A stretch of 64,000 nt of DNA, from NCBI RefSeq assembly GCF_030546755.1, contig NZ_JAUOPE010000009.1, positions 1-64,000 on the forward strand, read 5' to 3'. Of the stretch, positions 37,324 to 45,870 are shown piece by piece; position 1 is the first letter of the stretch; each line of letters begins with the position of its first letter. This DNA is from Colwellia sp. 1_MG-2023. Its GTDB lineage: Bacteria; Pseudomonadota; Gammaproteobacteria; Enterobacterales; Alteromonadaceae. Both the position numbers and the translations under genes were made by a program. The notes below the pieces were generated by a model. The model was not told where the DNA came from. It did no database searches and saw only the letters and a program-made list of their open reading frames with translations.

Positions 37324-38718
37324 ATGAAAAATTTTTCATTAAAAAACAAAATATCTCATCTATTGATATGCAGTCTGTTTATCAGTATATCAGCGCATGC
37401 CAACAATGATATCCCAGCAAGTGTTTCAAACAATGATTGGGCAATGGTGGATAAAATACTTGCCAAGATTCAACTACCTAACATTCAATCACAACGCTTT
37501 ACTATTTCAGACTTTGGCGCAATTTCTGGCGGTACAAATGATACTAGGCCAGCCATTTTGGCAACCATCGCACATGCGGTAAAACACGGTGGCGGAAAAG
37601 TCGTTATTCCTCAAGGTATTTGGTTAAGTAACGGCCCTATTATTTTACAGTCGGGCATTAATTTACACCTTGAACAAGGCGCTACATTACTATTTAGTGC
37701 TAATGCTGACGACTATTTACCTGTGGTAAAAAAACGTTGGGAAGGCACAGAAATCTTTGGCTATTCTCCTATGATATATGCCCATAATGTTGAAGACGTC
37801 GCGATCACCGGTAAAGGGGTAATTGACGGTAATACCGATAGTGACTTTCATTTATGGCACGCCAAGCAACAGCCAGATATCATCACATTAAGAACTATGG
37901 GCATCAAAGGTGTACCGGTAGAACAACGACAATTTGGCCAAGGGCATTTTTTACGCCCGGAGCTCATTCAATTTTTTGGCGCTAAAAGAGTGTTACTTGA
38001 AGGTTATACAGCGAAAAACTCCCCCTTTTGGGTCAATCATTTAGTCTATACCGATCATGCTACTGTGCGCGATATTAAAGTAGACAGCCATAGAAGTAAC
38101 AACGACGGGATAGATATTGAGTCAAGCACTTATGTATTAGTCGAGCATAGTCATTTTCGAACGGGTGATGATGCGGTGGTAGTAAAATCTGGCCGAGATA
38201 AAGATGGCCGAGATATCGGCAAACCTAGTCAGTACATAGTTGTGAGAAATAACGACATGGGCGGCGAAGATGGTATTGCACTTGGCAGTGAAATGTCTGG
38301 CGGTATCAGTCATGTTTATTTCACAGATAACATATTAAGAAGTGGCAAAGCCGCTATTCGTTTTAAGGGCTCGCTAGATAGAGGCGGCTTGGTTGAACAT
38401 ATTAGAGTTCGCAATATGACCATTGCGGAATTTGACGATATTTTTTGGTTTCAATTAAACTACCCAGGCGTGATTGAAGGTGGACACCCTTCTGTTTACC
38501 GTGATATTGTTTTTGAAAATATCACAGTAGAAAAAGCCAAGCGAATCGTATTTGAAGCACATGCTTATAAAGACTTTCCTATTGAAGATATCCTATTAAA
38601 AGATGTTACAATAAAAGAAGCAAAACAAACGCTTATATTGGAACATGTAAAAAATTTAATTTTCGATAATGTCTCAATTAATGATGAAGTGATCAATAAA
38701 ACCTATAATCAACACTAA
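37324..38718 (+). CDS. GH28 polygalacturonase-like, altered active-site motif
   Basis: A secreted or periplasmic right-handed beta-helix hydrolase of 464 residues with a signal peptide (SISAHA, cleavage near residue 26). GH28 landmarks: an N-terminal DFGAISGGTNDTRPAI segment, NNDGID at 260-265 with the first catalytic Asp, TGDDAVVVKSG with Asp282/Asp283, and RFKGS at 346-350 in place of the usual R-I-K. The usual Gly-His-Gly-Gly is here GGEDG, with Glu315 where His is expected. Either a diverged exo-acting subfamily or altered specificity would explain this. It probably acts on oligogalacturonates after import. No operator copy was seen between it and TBDR 2. Confidence 0.85.
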   Translation: MKNFSLKNKISHLLICSLFISISAHANNDIPASVSNNDWAMVDKILAKIQLPNIQSQRFTISDFGAISGGTNDTRPAILATIAHAVKHGGGKVVIPQGIWLSNGPIILQSGINLHLEQGATLLFSANADDYLPVVKKRWEGTEIFGYSPMIYAHNVEDVAITGKGVIDGNTDSDFHLWHAKQQPDIITLRTMGIKGVPVEQRQFGQGHFLRPELIQFFGAKRVLLEGYTAKNSPFWVNHLVYTDHATVRDIKVDSHRSNNDGIDIESSTYVLVEHSHFRTGDDAVVVKSGRDKDGRDIGKPSQYIVVRNNDMGGEDGIALGSEMSGGISHVYFTDNILRSGKAAIRFKGSLDRGGLVEHIRVRNMTIAEFDDIFWFQLNYPGVIEGGHPSVYRDIVFENITVEKAKRIVFEAHAYKDFPIEDILLKDVTIKEAKQTLILEHVKNLIFDNVSINDEVINKTYNQH

Positions 38719-38740
38719 CTTTTAATCCATTTCAAACAAT

Positions 38741-38790
38741 ATCTAATGGGATTTAAGTTTGCGTTAAGCGTAAAATCAACCCCATTAGAT
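38741..38790 (+). repeat. Ten-base inverted repeat before the AEC permease
   Basis: ATCTAATGGG (38741-38750) and CCCATTAGAT (38781-38790) are exact complements separated by 30 bases. The repeat ends ten bases before the permease ATG and is not followed by a T run. In RNA it would place a stem against the start codon, where no good ribosome site is visible. Confidence 0.55.
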
Positions 38791-38800
38791 AACAAATAAC

Positions 38801-39772
38801 ATGACCTCATCAGATAATATTTTTTCTCTTTTAAATATCGCATTTAGTGTTACAGCGCCAATTTTCATCCTGATTTCATTAGGGGCATGGCTTAACCATA
38901 TAAAATTTATCAATGAAGAATTTATCCGTATTGCCTCAAAAGTTATCTTTAATATTGGTTTACCGATAATGTTATTTACCAATACGGCTACTCATGACTT
39001 TAATAAGCTGATCAACCTGACTCATTTAGCGATTATTTTAATAACCACAATCTCTGTATTTTTTATTAGTCAGTTTACAGCGAAAAGATTTGTTGAAGCT
39101 AAACGTGATACAGGTGTTTTTGTTCAAGGTGCATTTAGAGGAAATTTGATTATTCTAGGGTTAGCTTTTTGTGCAAGTGCCTATGGCGAAAAAGGAATCG
39201 CTATCGCTACCCTGCCAATGGCGATCATTATTATTGTTTATAATTTATTATCAATTTACACCCTTAACGCAAGTATACTCTCGCAGAGTTTTTCCGTAAG
39301 AAAAAGTATTGATGACATCATTAAAAACCCCTTGATCATCGGTATAGTGACCGGCTTATTAGTTAATGCCATCAAATTACCAATACCAAATGTGATCATG
39401 AAAAGTAGTCATTATCTATCACAAATGACCTTACCTTTAGCTTTATTAGCTATTGGTGGTTCGCTCAATTTTTTACAAATGAAAGATAATTTAAAACCGG
39501 CAATCGCAGCAAGCGTCCTTAAAATCATCGTCAGCCCGATCATCATGATTATTTTATTATTGCTAATTCCGATTGAAAAAACAGCCGCGGGAGTTTTATT
39601 CTTTTTAGCCGCCTCACCTACCGCCACTGCCAGTTTTATTATGGTTAAAGCCATGAATGGTAATAGCGATTTAGCAGCAAAAATTATCATTCTATCAACA
39701 TTCGTTTCAATCATTACCGTAACATGTGGCTTTGCCATACTTGTTGCGTGTAATTTAATCGCGTTAAATTAA
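38801..39772 (+). CDS. AEC-family permease
   Basis: A 323-residue inner-membrane protein with about ten hydrophobic segments and the layout of the auxin efflux carrier family: an N-terminal APIFILISLGAWL, IGLPIMLFTNTA, FRGNLIILGLAFCASAYGE, and a C-terminal half with TLPLALLAIGGSL and FFLAASPTATASF. Such permeases carry organic acids in known cases. Between two GH28 genes and upstream of uxaC, uronate or oligouronate transport is plausible, but direction and substrate are inference. The start has no strong ribosome site, and an inverted repeat lies just upstream. Confidence 0.82.
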   Translation: MTSSDNIFSLLNIAFSVTAPIFILISLGAWLNHIKFINEEFIRIASKVIFNIGLPIMLFTNTATHDFNKLINLTHLAIILITTISVFFISQFTAKRFVEAKRDTGVFVQGAFRGNLIILGLAFCASAYGEKGIAIATLPMAIIIIVYNLLSIYTLNASILSQSFSVRKSIDDIIKNPLIIGIVTGLLVNAIKLPIPNVIMKSSHYLSQMTLPLALLAIGGSLNFLQMKDNLKPAIAASVLKIIVSPIIMIILLLLIPIEKTAAGVLFFLAASPTATASFIMVKAMNGNSDLAAKIIILSTFVSIITVTCGFAILVACNLIALN

Positions 39773-39878
39773 GTCATTAACAAACCTCATTTTCTGATTA
39801 AAAGACATTAATATTGCGACTTTCAATCAAGATTGCTTTATCAATAGTAATGAAAATTTTATTTTAAACAAAAACAAT

Positions 39879-39892
39879 TGCCACCGGTGGCA
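39879..39892. promoter_or_regulatory. Pectin-unit operator within a 26-bp perfect palindrome
   Basis: TGCCACCGGTGGCA here is the centre of a perfect palindrome spanning 39873-39898, with AACAAT and ATTGTT as outer arms. It is the longest symmetric copy in the window, 127 bases before the GH28 start at 40019. Absence of a T run argues against a terminator. Confidence 0.78.
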
Positions 39893-40018
39893 ATTGTTGA
39901 TAAAGTTCAGTAATAAAGTTAAATAAAAAATAAAACTATACCTATGCTATTAAGTTACATAGCTATTCGCTAAATTTCATAGTGTGAGTTTACACGACAG
40001 TTAAAGAGATTCATCCCA

Positions 40019-41467
40019 ATGGATAATAATAGAAGATTTGTACTTAAAACCTTAGCATCAAGCTCTATGGCTTTGGCTGGATTATCGGCTTGCACAAATA
40101 ATGCACTCACTGACATACTTGTTACTGATGCCGCTCCTGTAGATGATTGGCTACAAGCCCAAATCATTCGCGATTCAATTATTGTCCCAAAATTTCCTGA
40201 AAAAGAATTTAATATCGAAGCATTCGGTGCGATTAATGATGGTAAATTTGACTGTACATCAGCGATTAACGATGCCATTCAGGCTTGCCATCAAGCAGGT
40301 GGAGGTAAAGTAATCATACCTGAAGGTAAGTTTTTCACTGGCGCTATTCATTTACTTTCAAACGTTAACTTACACCTTGCTGATAAAGCGATACTTAGTT
40401 TTAGTACGGATCCTAATCATTACCTACCCGCCGTATTTACTCGATGGGAAGGGGTTGAAATGATGGGCTATTCACCGTTAATTTATTCGTATAAACAAAA
40501 AAATATTGCCATCACAGGAAATGGCACGCTAGAAGGCAATGCTGACAACAACACGTGGTGGCCATGGAAAGGACCTCATAAAGAGGCTCATTGGCAACTT
40601 ATTGCTGGCGAAGACCAAAAGCCCGCTCGAACACAATTAATTCAAGATGCTGAAGATAACGTACCAGTTCAAGATAGAAAATACAGTGAAGGTGCCTTTT
40701 TAAGACCCCCTTTTATCCAACCCTATTTATGTGAAAATGTGTTAGTAGAAGGCATCACCATTAAAAACTCGCCATTTTGGCTATTAAATCCTGTACTGTG
40801 TAAACACGTAAGAGTGACAGGTGTAACCTTTTTAAGTCATGGACCAAATTCCGATGGTTTTGACCCTGAAAGCTGTGATCATGTTTATATCGATAATTGC
40901 TTATTTGACACCGGCGATGATTGTATCGCGATTAAATCTGGTCGTAATGCGGATGGCCGACGCTTAGCAACCCCTTGTGAAAATATTGTGATTGAAAACT
41001 GTCATATGAAAGAAGGTCATGGTGGCGTTGTTATCGGTAGTGAAATATCAGGCGGCGTCAATAATGTCTTTGTGCAAAATTGCACTATGGATAGCCCTTA
41101 CTTAGAGCGAGCGATACGTATTAAAACCAATTCGATACGTGGTGGGCTTATCGAACATATACGGGTAAGAAATATCGACGTAGGTACAGTAAAAAATGCC
41201 ATCGTAGTGAACTTCTACTATGAAAAAGGCGATATTGGAAAATTTGATCCCACCGTACGTGATATCAAAATTGAAAAACTGCATTGTAAAAATGTATTAG
41301 ATAAAGCGCTATATCTACGAGGGTTCGAACGTGCTCCTATGTACGATATTCATTTAATCGATTGCAAATTTGATGCTGTAGCAAAACCATCAATAGTCGA
41401 ACATGTTAAAAACTTTACCCTTACAGCAGTATTTATCAACGGTAAAGAAATATCGAACAACACATAA
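40019..41467 (+). CDS. GH28 polygalacturonase, putative Tat lipoprotein
   Basis: A 482-residue beta-helix hydrolase of pectin fragments. The N-terminus MDNNRRFVLKTLASSSMALA has a twin-arginine-like RRFVLK followed by LSAC (Cys25), so Tat export with lipidation is suggested. Canonical GH28 motifs are complete: NSDGFDPES near 279-287, TGDDCIAIKSG near 299-309, GHGGVVIGSE near 334-343 and RIKT near 362-365. Residue numbers are approximate. It differs from the GH28 at 37324 by keeping the His motif. The operator at 39879 lies in its promoter region. uxaC follows 132 bases on. Confidence 0.92.
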   Translation: MDNNRRFVLKTLASSSMALAGLSACTNNALTDILVTDAAPVDDWLQAQIIRDSIIVPKFPEKEFNIEAFGAINDGKFDCTSAINDAIQACHQAGGGKVIIPEGKFFTGAIHLLSNVNLHLADKAILSFSTDPNHYLPAVFTRWEGVEMMGYSPLIYSYKQKNIAITGNGTLEGNADNNTWWPWKGPHKEAHWQLIAGEDQKPARTQLIQDAEDNVPVQDRKYSEGAFLRPPFIQPYLCENVLVEGITIKNSPFWLLNPVLCKHVRVTGVTFLSHGPNSDGFDPESCDHVYIDNCLFDTGDDCIAIKSGRNADGRRLATPCENIVIENCHMKEGHGGVVIGSEISGGVNNVFVQNCTMDSPYLERAIRIKTNSIRGGLIEHIRVRNIDVGTVKNAIVVNFYYEKGDIGKFDPTVRDIKIEKLHCKNVLDKALYLRGFERAPMYDIHLIDCKFDAVAKPSIVEHVKNFTLTAVFINGKEISNNT

Positions 41468-41525
41468 AACACTTAAGTTAACGCAAGGTTTATCTACATA
41501 AATAAGCATTAATTTAACTTTCATA

Positions 41526-41539
41526 TGCTACCGGTAGCG
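41526..41539. promoter_or_regulatory. Pectin-unit operator TGCTACCGGTAGCG
   Basis: A palindrome with one mismatch at the outer base, using the CTACCGGTAG core, 60 bases before the uxaC start. Confidence 0.7.
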
Positions 41540-41599
41540 ATATTTAGATAGCATTGAATTTAAACAAATATATACGAAAGAAGGTTTAAGGAATTTTAC

Positions 41600-43048
41600 A
41601 TGACAAACGAGTCAACTCTATTAGCATTACACCCTGATAGATTATTTTCAAGCGATGCTGCTGTGATCAAAGTTGCACGTGAACTTTATGAATCAGTAAA
41701 AGATTTACCCATTATTAGCCCACATGGTCATACTGACCCTCGTTGGTTTAATGAAAATGAAAACTTTGGCAATGCCACTGAGTTATTTTTAAAACCAGAT
41801 CATTACGTATTTAGAATGCTCTATAGCCAAGGGGTTAAATTAACCGATTTAGGCATTCCTCAACATGGTGAACAAGGCGATTTAGCCTCTTCAAAAGCAG
41901 CAGATCCTACCAAAGCATGGCAAATATTTGCTGATAATTACCACCTATTTGCAGGGACACCTTCAGGTTATTGGTTAGATTCGGTATTTTGCGATGTTTT
42001 TGGTTTCAAAGAAAAGCTTTGTAGCGCGAATGCTCAACACTATTATCAAGAAATTACCGCGCAACTTGCAACGCCAGCATTTAAACCTCATGCATTGATG
42101 GATAGATTTAACATTGAATTTATTGCAACTACAGAAGGTGCATTAGACGATTTAAAACACCATAGAGCAATCAAAGATACCCCTATGGCAAAACGTGTTG
42201 TAACTAGTTTTCGTCCTGACGATGTAGTTGATGCTAGCCGTGAAGACTTTATCGACAATGTAAAAAAACTCGGTGAAATCACAGGTAAAGATACCAATAC
42301 GTGGCAAGGTTACCTTGATGCAATTAAAGTCAGGCGCGCTTACTTTATTACGGAAGGACGAGCAACGGCAACAGATCACGGCCACCCTACAGCATTAACG
42401 GCTGATTTATCATTAGCCGAATGTGAAAGCTTATTCGCTAAATGCTTATCGGGTCAATCAACTGAAGATGAGCAAGAGTTATTTCGAGGACAATTACTGA
42501 CTGAACTAGCAGGTATGAGTATTGAAGATGGCTTAGTGATGCAAATTCACCCTGGCGCGCATCGCAATCATAACCAACCAATATTTGACGTATATGGCCG
42601 CGATAAAGGTTGTGATATTCCAAGCCAAACCGAATACGTCAACGCATTAAAACCACTATTGAGTAAATACGGTAACCACCCTGATTTAAACATCATCTTA
42701 TTCACATTGGATGAAACCACCTATAGCCGAGAATTAGCGCCGTTAGCAGGACATTACCCAAGCTTAAAACTAGGTCCTGCTTGGTGGTTTCATGATAGCC
42801 CTGCCGGCATGTTAAGGTTTAGGCAACAAACTACTGAAACCGCAGGTTTTTATAATACAGTGGGGTTTAATGATGATACTCGGGCATTTTTATCAATCCC
42901 TGCCCGTCATGATGTTGCTCGTCGTGTGGACTGTCGATACTTAGCTGAGCTGGTGACCAATCATCAAATTGATTTAAAAACGGCTCATGAGTTAGCCTAC
43001 CAATTAACCTACGGCTTAGTAAAAAAAGCCTATAAATTATCACAATAA
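41600..43048 (+). CDS. uxaC: Uronate isomerase (glucuronate/galacturonate isomerase)
   Basis: Isomerises D-galacturonate to D-tagaturonate (or glucuronate to fructuronate) in the cytoplasm. The 482-residue amidohydrolase-superfamily protein shows PHGHTDPRWF near 39-48, with metal-site histidines, FRMLYSQG, the central ATTEGALDDL, and MQIHPGAHRNHN, followed by a C-terminal FHDSPAGM and SIPARHDVARR. AAGGA lies seven bases before the ATG. It is one of three galacturonate genes, with uxaB and uxaA 9 kb away at 51740. Confidence 0.95.
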   Translation: MTNESTLLALHPDRLFSSDAAVIKVARELYESVKDLPIISPHGHTDPRWFNENENFGNATELFLKPDHYVFRMLYSQGVKLTDLGIPQHGEQGDLASSKAADPTKAWQIFADNYHLFAGTPSGYWLDSVFCDVFGFKEKLCSANAQHYYQEITAQLATPAFKPHALMDRFNIEFIATTEGALDDLKHHRAIKDTPMAKRVVTSFRPDDVVDASREDFIDNVKKLGEITGKDTNTWQGYLDAIKVRRAYFITEGRATATDHGHPTALTADLSLAECESLFAKCLSGQSTEDEQELFRGQLLTELAGMSIEDGLVMQIHPGAHRNHNQPIFDVYGRDKGCDIPSQTEYVNALKPLLSKYGNHPDLNIILFTLDETTYSRELAPLAGHYPSLKLGPAWWFHDSPAGMLRFRQQTTETAGFYNTVGFNDDTRAFLSIPARHDVARRVDCRYLAELVTNHQIDLKTAHELAYQLTYGLVKKAYKLSQ

Positions 43049-43065
43049 TACTCGAGAGCTAACAC

Positions 43066-43118
43066 GTAGAATAAAGTGAAGATAACATAGTCATTGATAT
43101 CACGCTTTGTTCTACTTT
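43066..43118 (+). terminator. Hairpin between uxaC and the GH105 gene
   Basis: GTAGAATAAAG pairs with CTTTGTTCTAC (one G-T pair) across about 28 bases, followed by TTTAAT. The loop is long and the T run short, so it may be a weak terminator or a leader structure. Confidence 0.4.
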
Positions 43119-43141
43119 AATAAGACCGTCTGGGGGAAAGA

Positions 43142-45736
43142 ATGTTAACCAGTAATAAAGCTTTGATTAAAAATAGAAGGTTCACAACCTCGTTAACGCC
43201 TTGCTTAGCGCTGACGATGTGTTTGGCAATGCTTGGCTGTTCAAAACCAAGCAATATCGAGCAAACGTCAGATAAGTCATCAATTAAAGAGGCTTTGCTG
43301 CCGACACACAAAAAAATTGCCGAAGTAGAAATTATCAACCCGTCAACATTTGTTCGAAAAGACGAACCCATATACTTTAGTTATTATGACCTAGGTATTT
43401 CAGCACCAACATCAAGTGATAGCATCGAAGTATTTCATCAAGAAAACCAGCTTCCTACACAACATATCGACAGTGATTATGATGGTAAAAATGACGGTAT
43501 TTTATTTTTAATCGATTTACTCGATAATCAGACAAATACCGTGACCATTAATAATAACAGTGTACAACAAGCAATTTCACCGCCTGTTTTTAAAAAACGA
43601 GTACAAGCTGAAATCTCTCATAAAGTTGACGGACAATGGCTAGCTCATACTAAGCCTGCCGAACATTTAAAAGATAAGAACCTGCAAGAATATCAGGGTG
43701 GAAAATTTCAAAATGTCTCACAACTAACACCACCAGATTATTATTCAGATCATTCAAATTGGATCCGTTATGAAGGTCCTGGCATTGAATCAGACAAAGT
43801 GGCTTATCGATTCTACCTTGATTGGCGTAATGGTTTTGATATTTTTGGTAAATTAACCAAAGACCCTATTCTTGACCAAATAGGACAAGATGGTTATGAG
43901 TCTTATCATCATATGCAACCTTGGGGGATGGATATTCTCAAAGTTGGCGGGTCATTAGGTGCTGGTGGTTTTGGCTTAATCGCTTCTAGCAAAACACCGA
44001 CTTTAGAACATGTAAAAGATGTTACAAAACGCCAAGCCATCATTGCAGAAGATGGCAATATTCAAAGTCGGGTTAACATTAATTATGTCGGTTGGAAAAA
44101 CAGCCTAAATACACAAGATTTAATCGCTAATATTTCAATGGTTGCAGGCTCTCGATTAGCTAAAGTACATTTAAACTTAGAAAAAGACTTACCTAATATC
44201 ACCGCAGGTGTTGTTAAACATCAGGGGAGTCAGTTTATTCAAGGGGAAATTAATACTAGTGCGTATCAATATTCATACATCGCAAGCTGGGGTAAACAAA
44301 GCTTAGATGATAGCCTATTGGGTATGGCGATCTTTTTCAAAAAAGGCCAATTAATTAAAGTCCTCGAAGATGATAAAAACTATTTAGTGCAACTGAAACC
44401 ACGAGGTAAAAGTGGTGAAACTACCGTAGAATATTATTTTGCTTCAGTTTGGCAACCAGAAAGTGGCATTGATAACAAAAAGGACTTTATCGCTTATTTA
44501 GCACAAGAAGCTGAAAAACTGACAAGAAAACCAAGAGTTTACTTATCTACAGCACTAACTGAGCAAGCTCATTCAATGCCCTTAACGGCTGAAAGCGCAC
44601 TCAACTGGGGAAAAGCGTTAGCCGACGCTGAATTAAATCGTAAAGCCTTAGGGTATTTTCATAATGGTTGGGATGTAAATCGAGCACGTAAACCTAAGTT
44701 TGAATACGATATTATTGGCCTACAACCTTTCACTTTTGACTTATTAGCAGATTTAACAGGTGACGAAAAATACCGTCAAGTTAATGATAAAGTGACTGCA
44801 AGTTTTATTACCAACCAAGGAAAAATACTGTCTTATCATAAGAAAAATTTCAATATAGATAACATTCCTCCAGGTAGAAATTTGCTTAAACTATACCAAA
44901 GAATAAACGATGAAAAATTCCGCCTCAGTGCGGCCGCATTAAGGCAACAATTAACCGAGCATCCAAAGACCTCTGAGGGCGCTTTTTGGCATAAAAATAG
45001 ATACCCAGATCAGTTATGGTTAGACGGTGTATATATGGGTATGCCATTTCTAGCCGAGTATGCCATGATGTTCGAACAAGGTCATCAACAACAAGAAAGC
45101 CTTCATGAAGTCGTCAATGAGTTTAAATTAACACGTAAATACTTACGCGACGCAAAATCGGGCTTGTATTATCACGGTTGGGACGAATCAAAAAATCAAA
45201 GTTGGGCAAACAAAACTACCGGACAATCGCCTGAATTTTGGGCGCGTGGTGTGGGCTGGTTAGCAATGGCACTTGTTGATGTGTTAGATTCGATCCCTGA
45301 AAAAAATGTTGATGATAGAGCATTTTTAATTGAAATGATCAATGAACTCGCCGTCGATATTGCCAAAGTACAAGACAAAACATCGGGTGCCTGGTGGCAA
45401 GTGTTAGACAAACCCAATGAAGTTGGTAATTACAAAGAGTCTTCGGCAACGGCTATGTTTAGCTATTTCTTTGCTAAAGCCATAAACAATGGTTATTTAA
45501 CTGATGAATATAATGCGGTTGCTCAATCTGCGTTTAAGGCACTAATAAACGAATTTACTATCCTGCATTTAGATGGCACAACAAGTATGACCAACCAATG
45601 TTACGTAGCAGGCTTAAGTTATGGCCGTGATGGTAGTTATGACTATTACATGAACGAGCCAATTAGCGTTAATGACCCTAAAGGCACAGGTCCTTATATA
45701 TTAGCCAGCATGGAAATGTATAAACTCTTGAAATAA
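43142..45736 (+). CDS. DUF4861-GH105 fusion lipoprotein, unsaturated uronyl hydrolase
   Basis: An 864-residue lipoprotein (lipobox LGC, near Cys33) that likely removes the unsaturated uronate left by pectin or rhamnogalacturonan lyases. The N-terminal half (about 50-470) matches my recall of DUF4861 proteins: it opens EVEIINPSTFVRKDEPIYFS and contains YEGPGIESDKVAYRFYLDWRNG. The C-terminal half (about 480-864) is GH105: DIIGLQPFTFDLLADLTGD, LWLDGVYMGMPFLAEYA with the presumed catalytic Asp, GLYYHGWDES, and FWARGVGWLAMALVD. GGGGGAAAG precedes the ATG. The two domains are more often separate neighbouring genes, so a single chain is of interest. A bidirectional terminator follows. Confidence 0.85.
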   Translation: MLTSNKALIKNRRFTTSLTPCLALTMCLAMLGCSKPSNIEQTSDKSSIKEALLPTHKKIAEVEIINPSTFVRKDEPIYFSYYDLGISAPTSSDSIEVFHQENQLPTQHIDSDYDGKNDGILFLIDLLDNQTNTVTINNNSVQQAISPPVFKKRVQAEISHKVDGQWLAHTKPAEHLKDKNLQEYQGGKFQNVSQLTPPDYYSDHSNWIRYEGPGIESDKVAYRFYLDWRNGFDIFGKLTKDPILDQIGQDGYESYHHMQPWGMDILKVGGSLGAGGFGLIASSKTPTLEHVKDVTKRQAIIAEDGNIQSRVNINYVGWKNSLNTQDLIANISMVAGSRLAKVHLNLEKDLPNITAGVVKHQGSQFIQGEINTSAYQYSYIASWGKQSLDDSLLGMAIFFKKGQLIKVLEDDKNYLVQLKPRGKSGETTVEYYFASVWQPESGIDNKKDFIAYLAQEAEKLTRKPRVYLSTALTEQAHSMPLTAESALNWGKALADAELNRKALGYFHNGWDVNRARKPKFEYDIIGLQPFTFDLLADLTGDEKYRQVNDKVTASFITNQGKILSYHKKNFNIDNIPPGRNLLKLYQRINDEKFRLSAAALRQQLTEHPKTSEGAFWHKNRYPDQLWLDGVYMGMPFLAEYAMMFEQGHQQQESLHEVVNEFKLTRKYLRDAKSGLYYHGWDESKNQSWANKTTGQSPEFWARGVGWLAMALVDVLDSIPEKNVDDRAFLIEMINELAVDIAKVQDKTSGAWWQVLDKPNEVGNYKESSATAMFSYFFAKAINNGYLTDEYNAVAQSAFKALINEFTILHLDGTTSMTNQCYVAGLSYGRDGSYDYYMNEPISVNDPKGTGPYILASMEMYKLLK

Positions 45737-45785
45737 AAGAGAAGCTAAGTTTCAGATATCATTTATATAGCTCAAAACTCACCAA

Positions 45786-45830
45786 TAAAAAAAACCTGAT
45801 AGGTTAATCTGACCTATCAGGTTTTTTATT
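45786..45830. terminator. Bidirectional terminator between GH105 and LacI genes
   Basis: AACCTGATAGGT and ACCTATCAGGTT form a 12-base-pair stem with a seven-base loop. A runs on the left and T runs on the right make it work in both directions between two convergent genes. Confidence 0.88.
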
Positions 45831-45870
45831 ATTATTAGCCTAGTTTCATTTAAGCAATCTAACTCAAAGA

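Noticed and set aside
39412-39738. Minus-strand reading frame over the AEC permease
   Set aside because: Antisense to a real membrane protein; its apparent hydrophobic pattern is the mirror of that gene.
39873-39898. Perfect palindrome considered as a terminator
   Set aside because: No T run follows, it lies in a promoter region, and its core is shared with seven other promoter-proximal sites.
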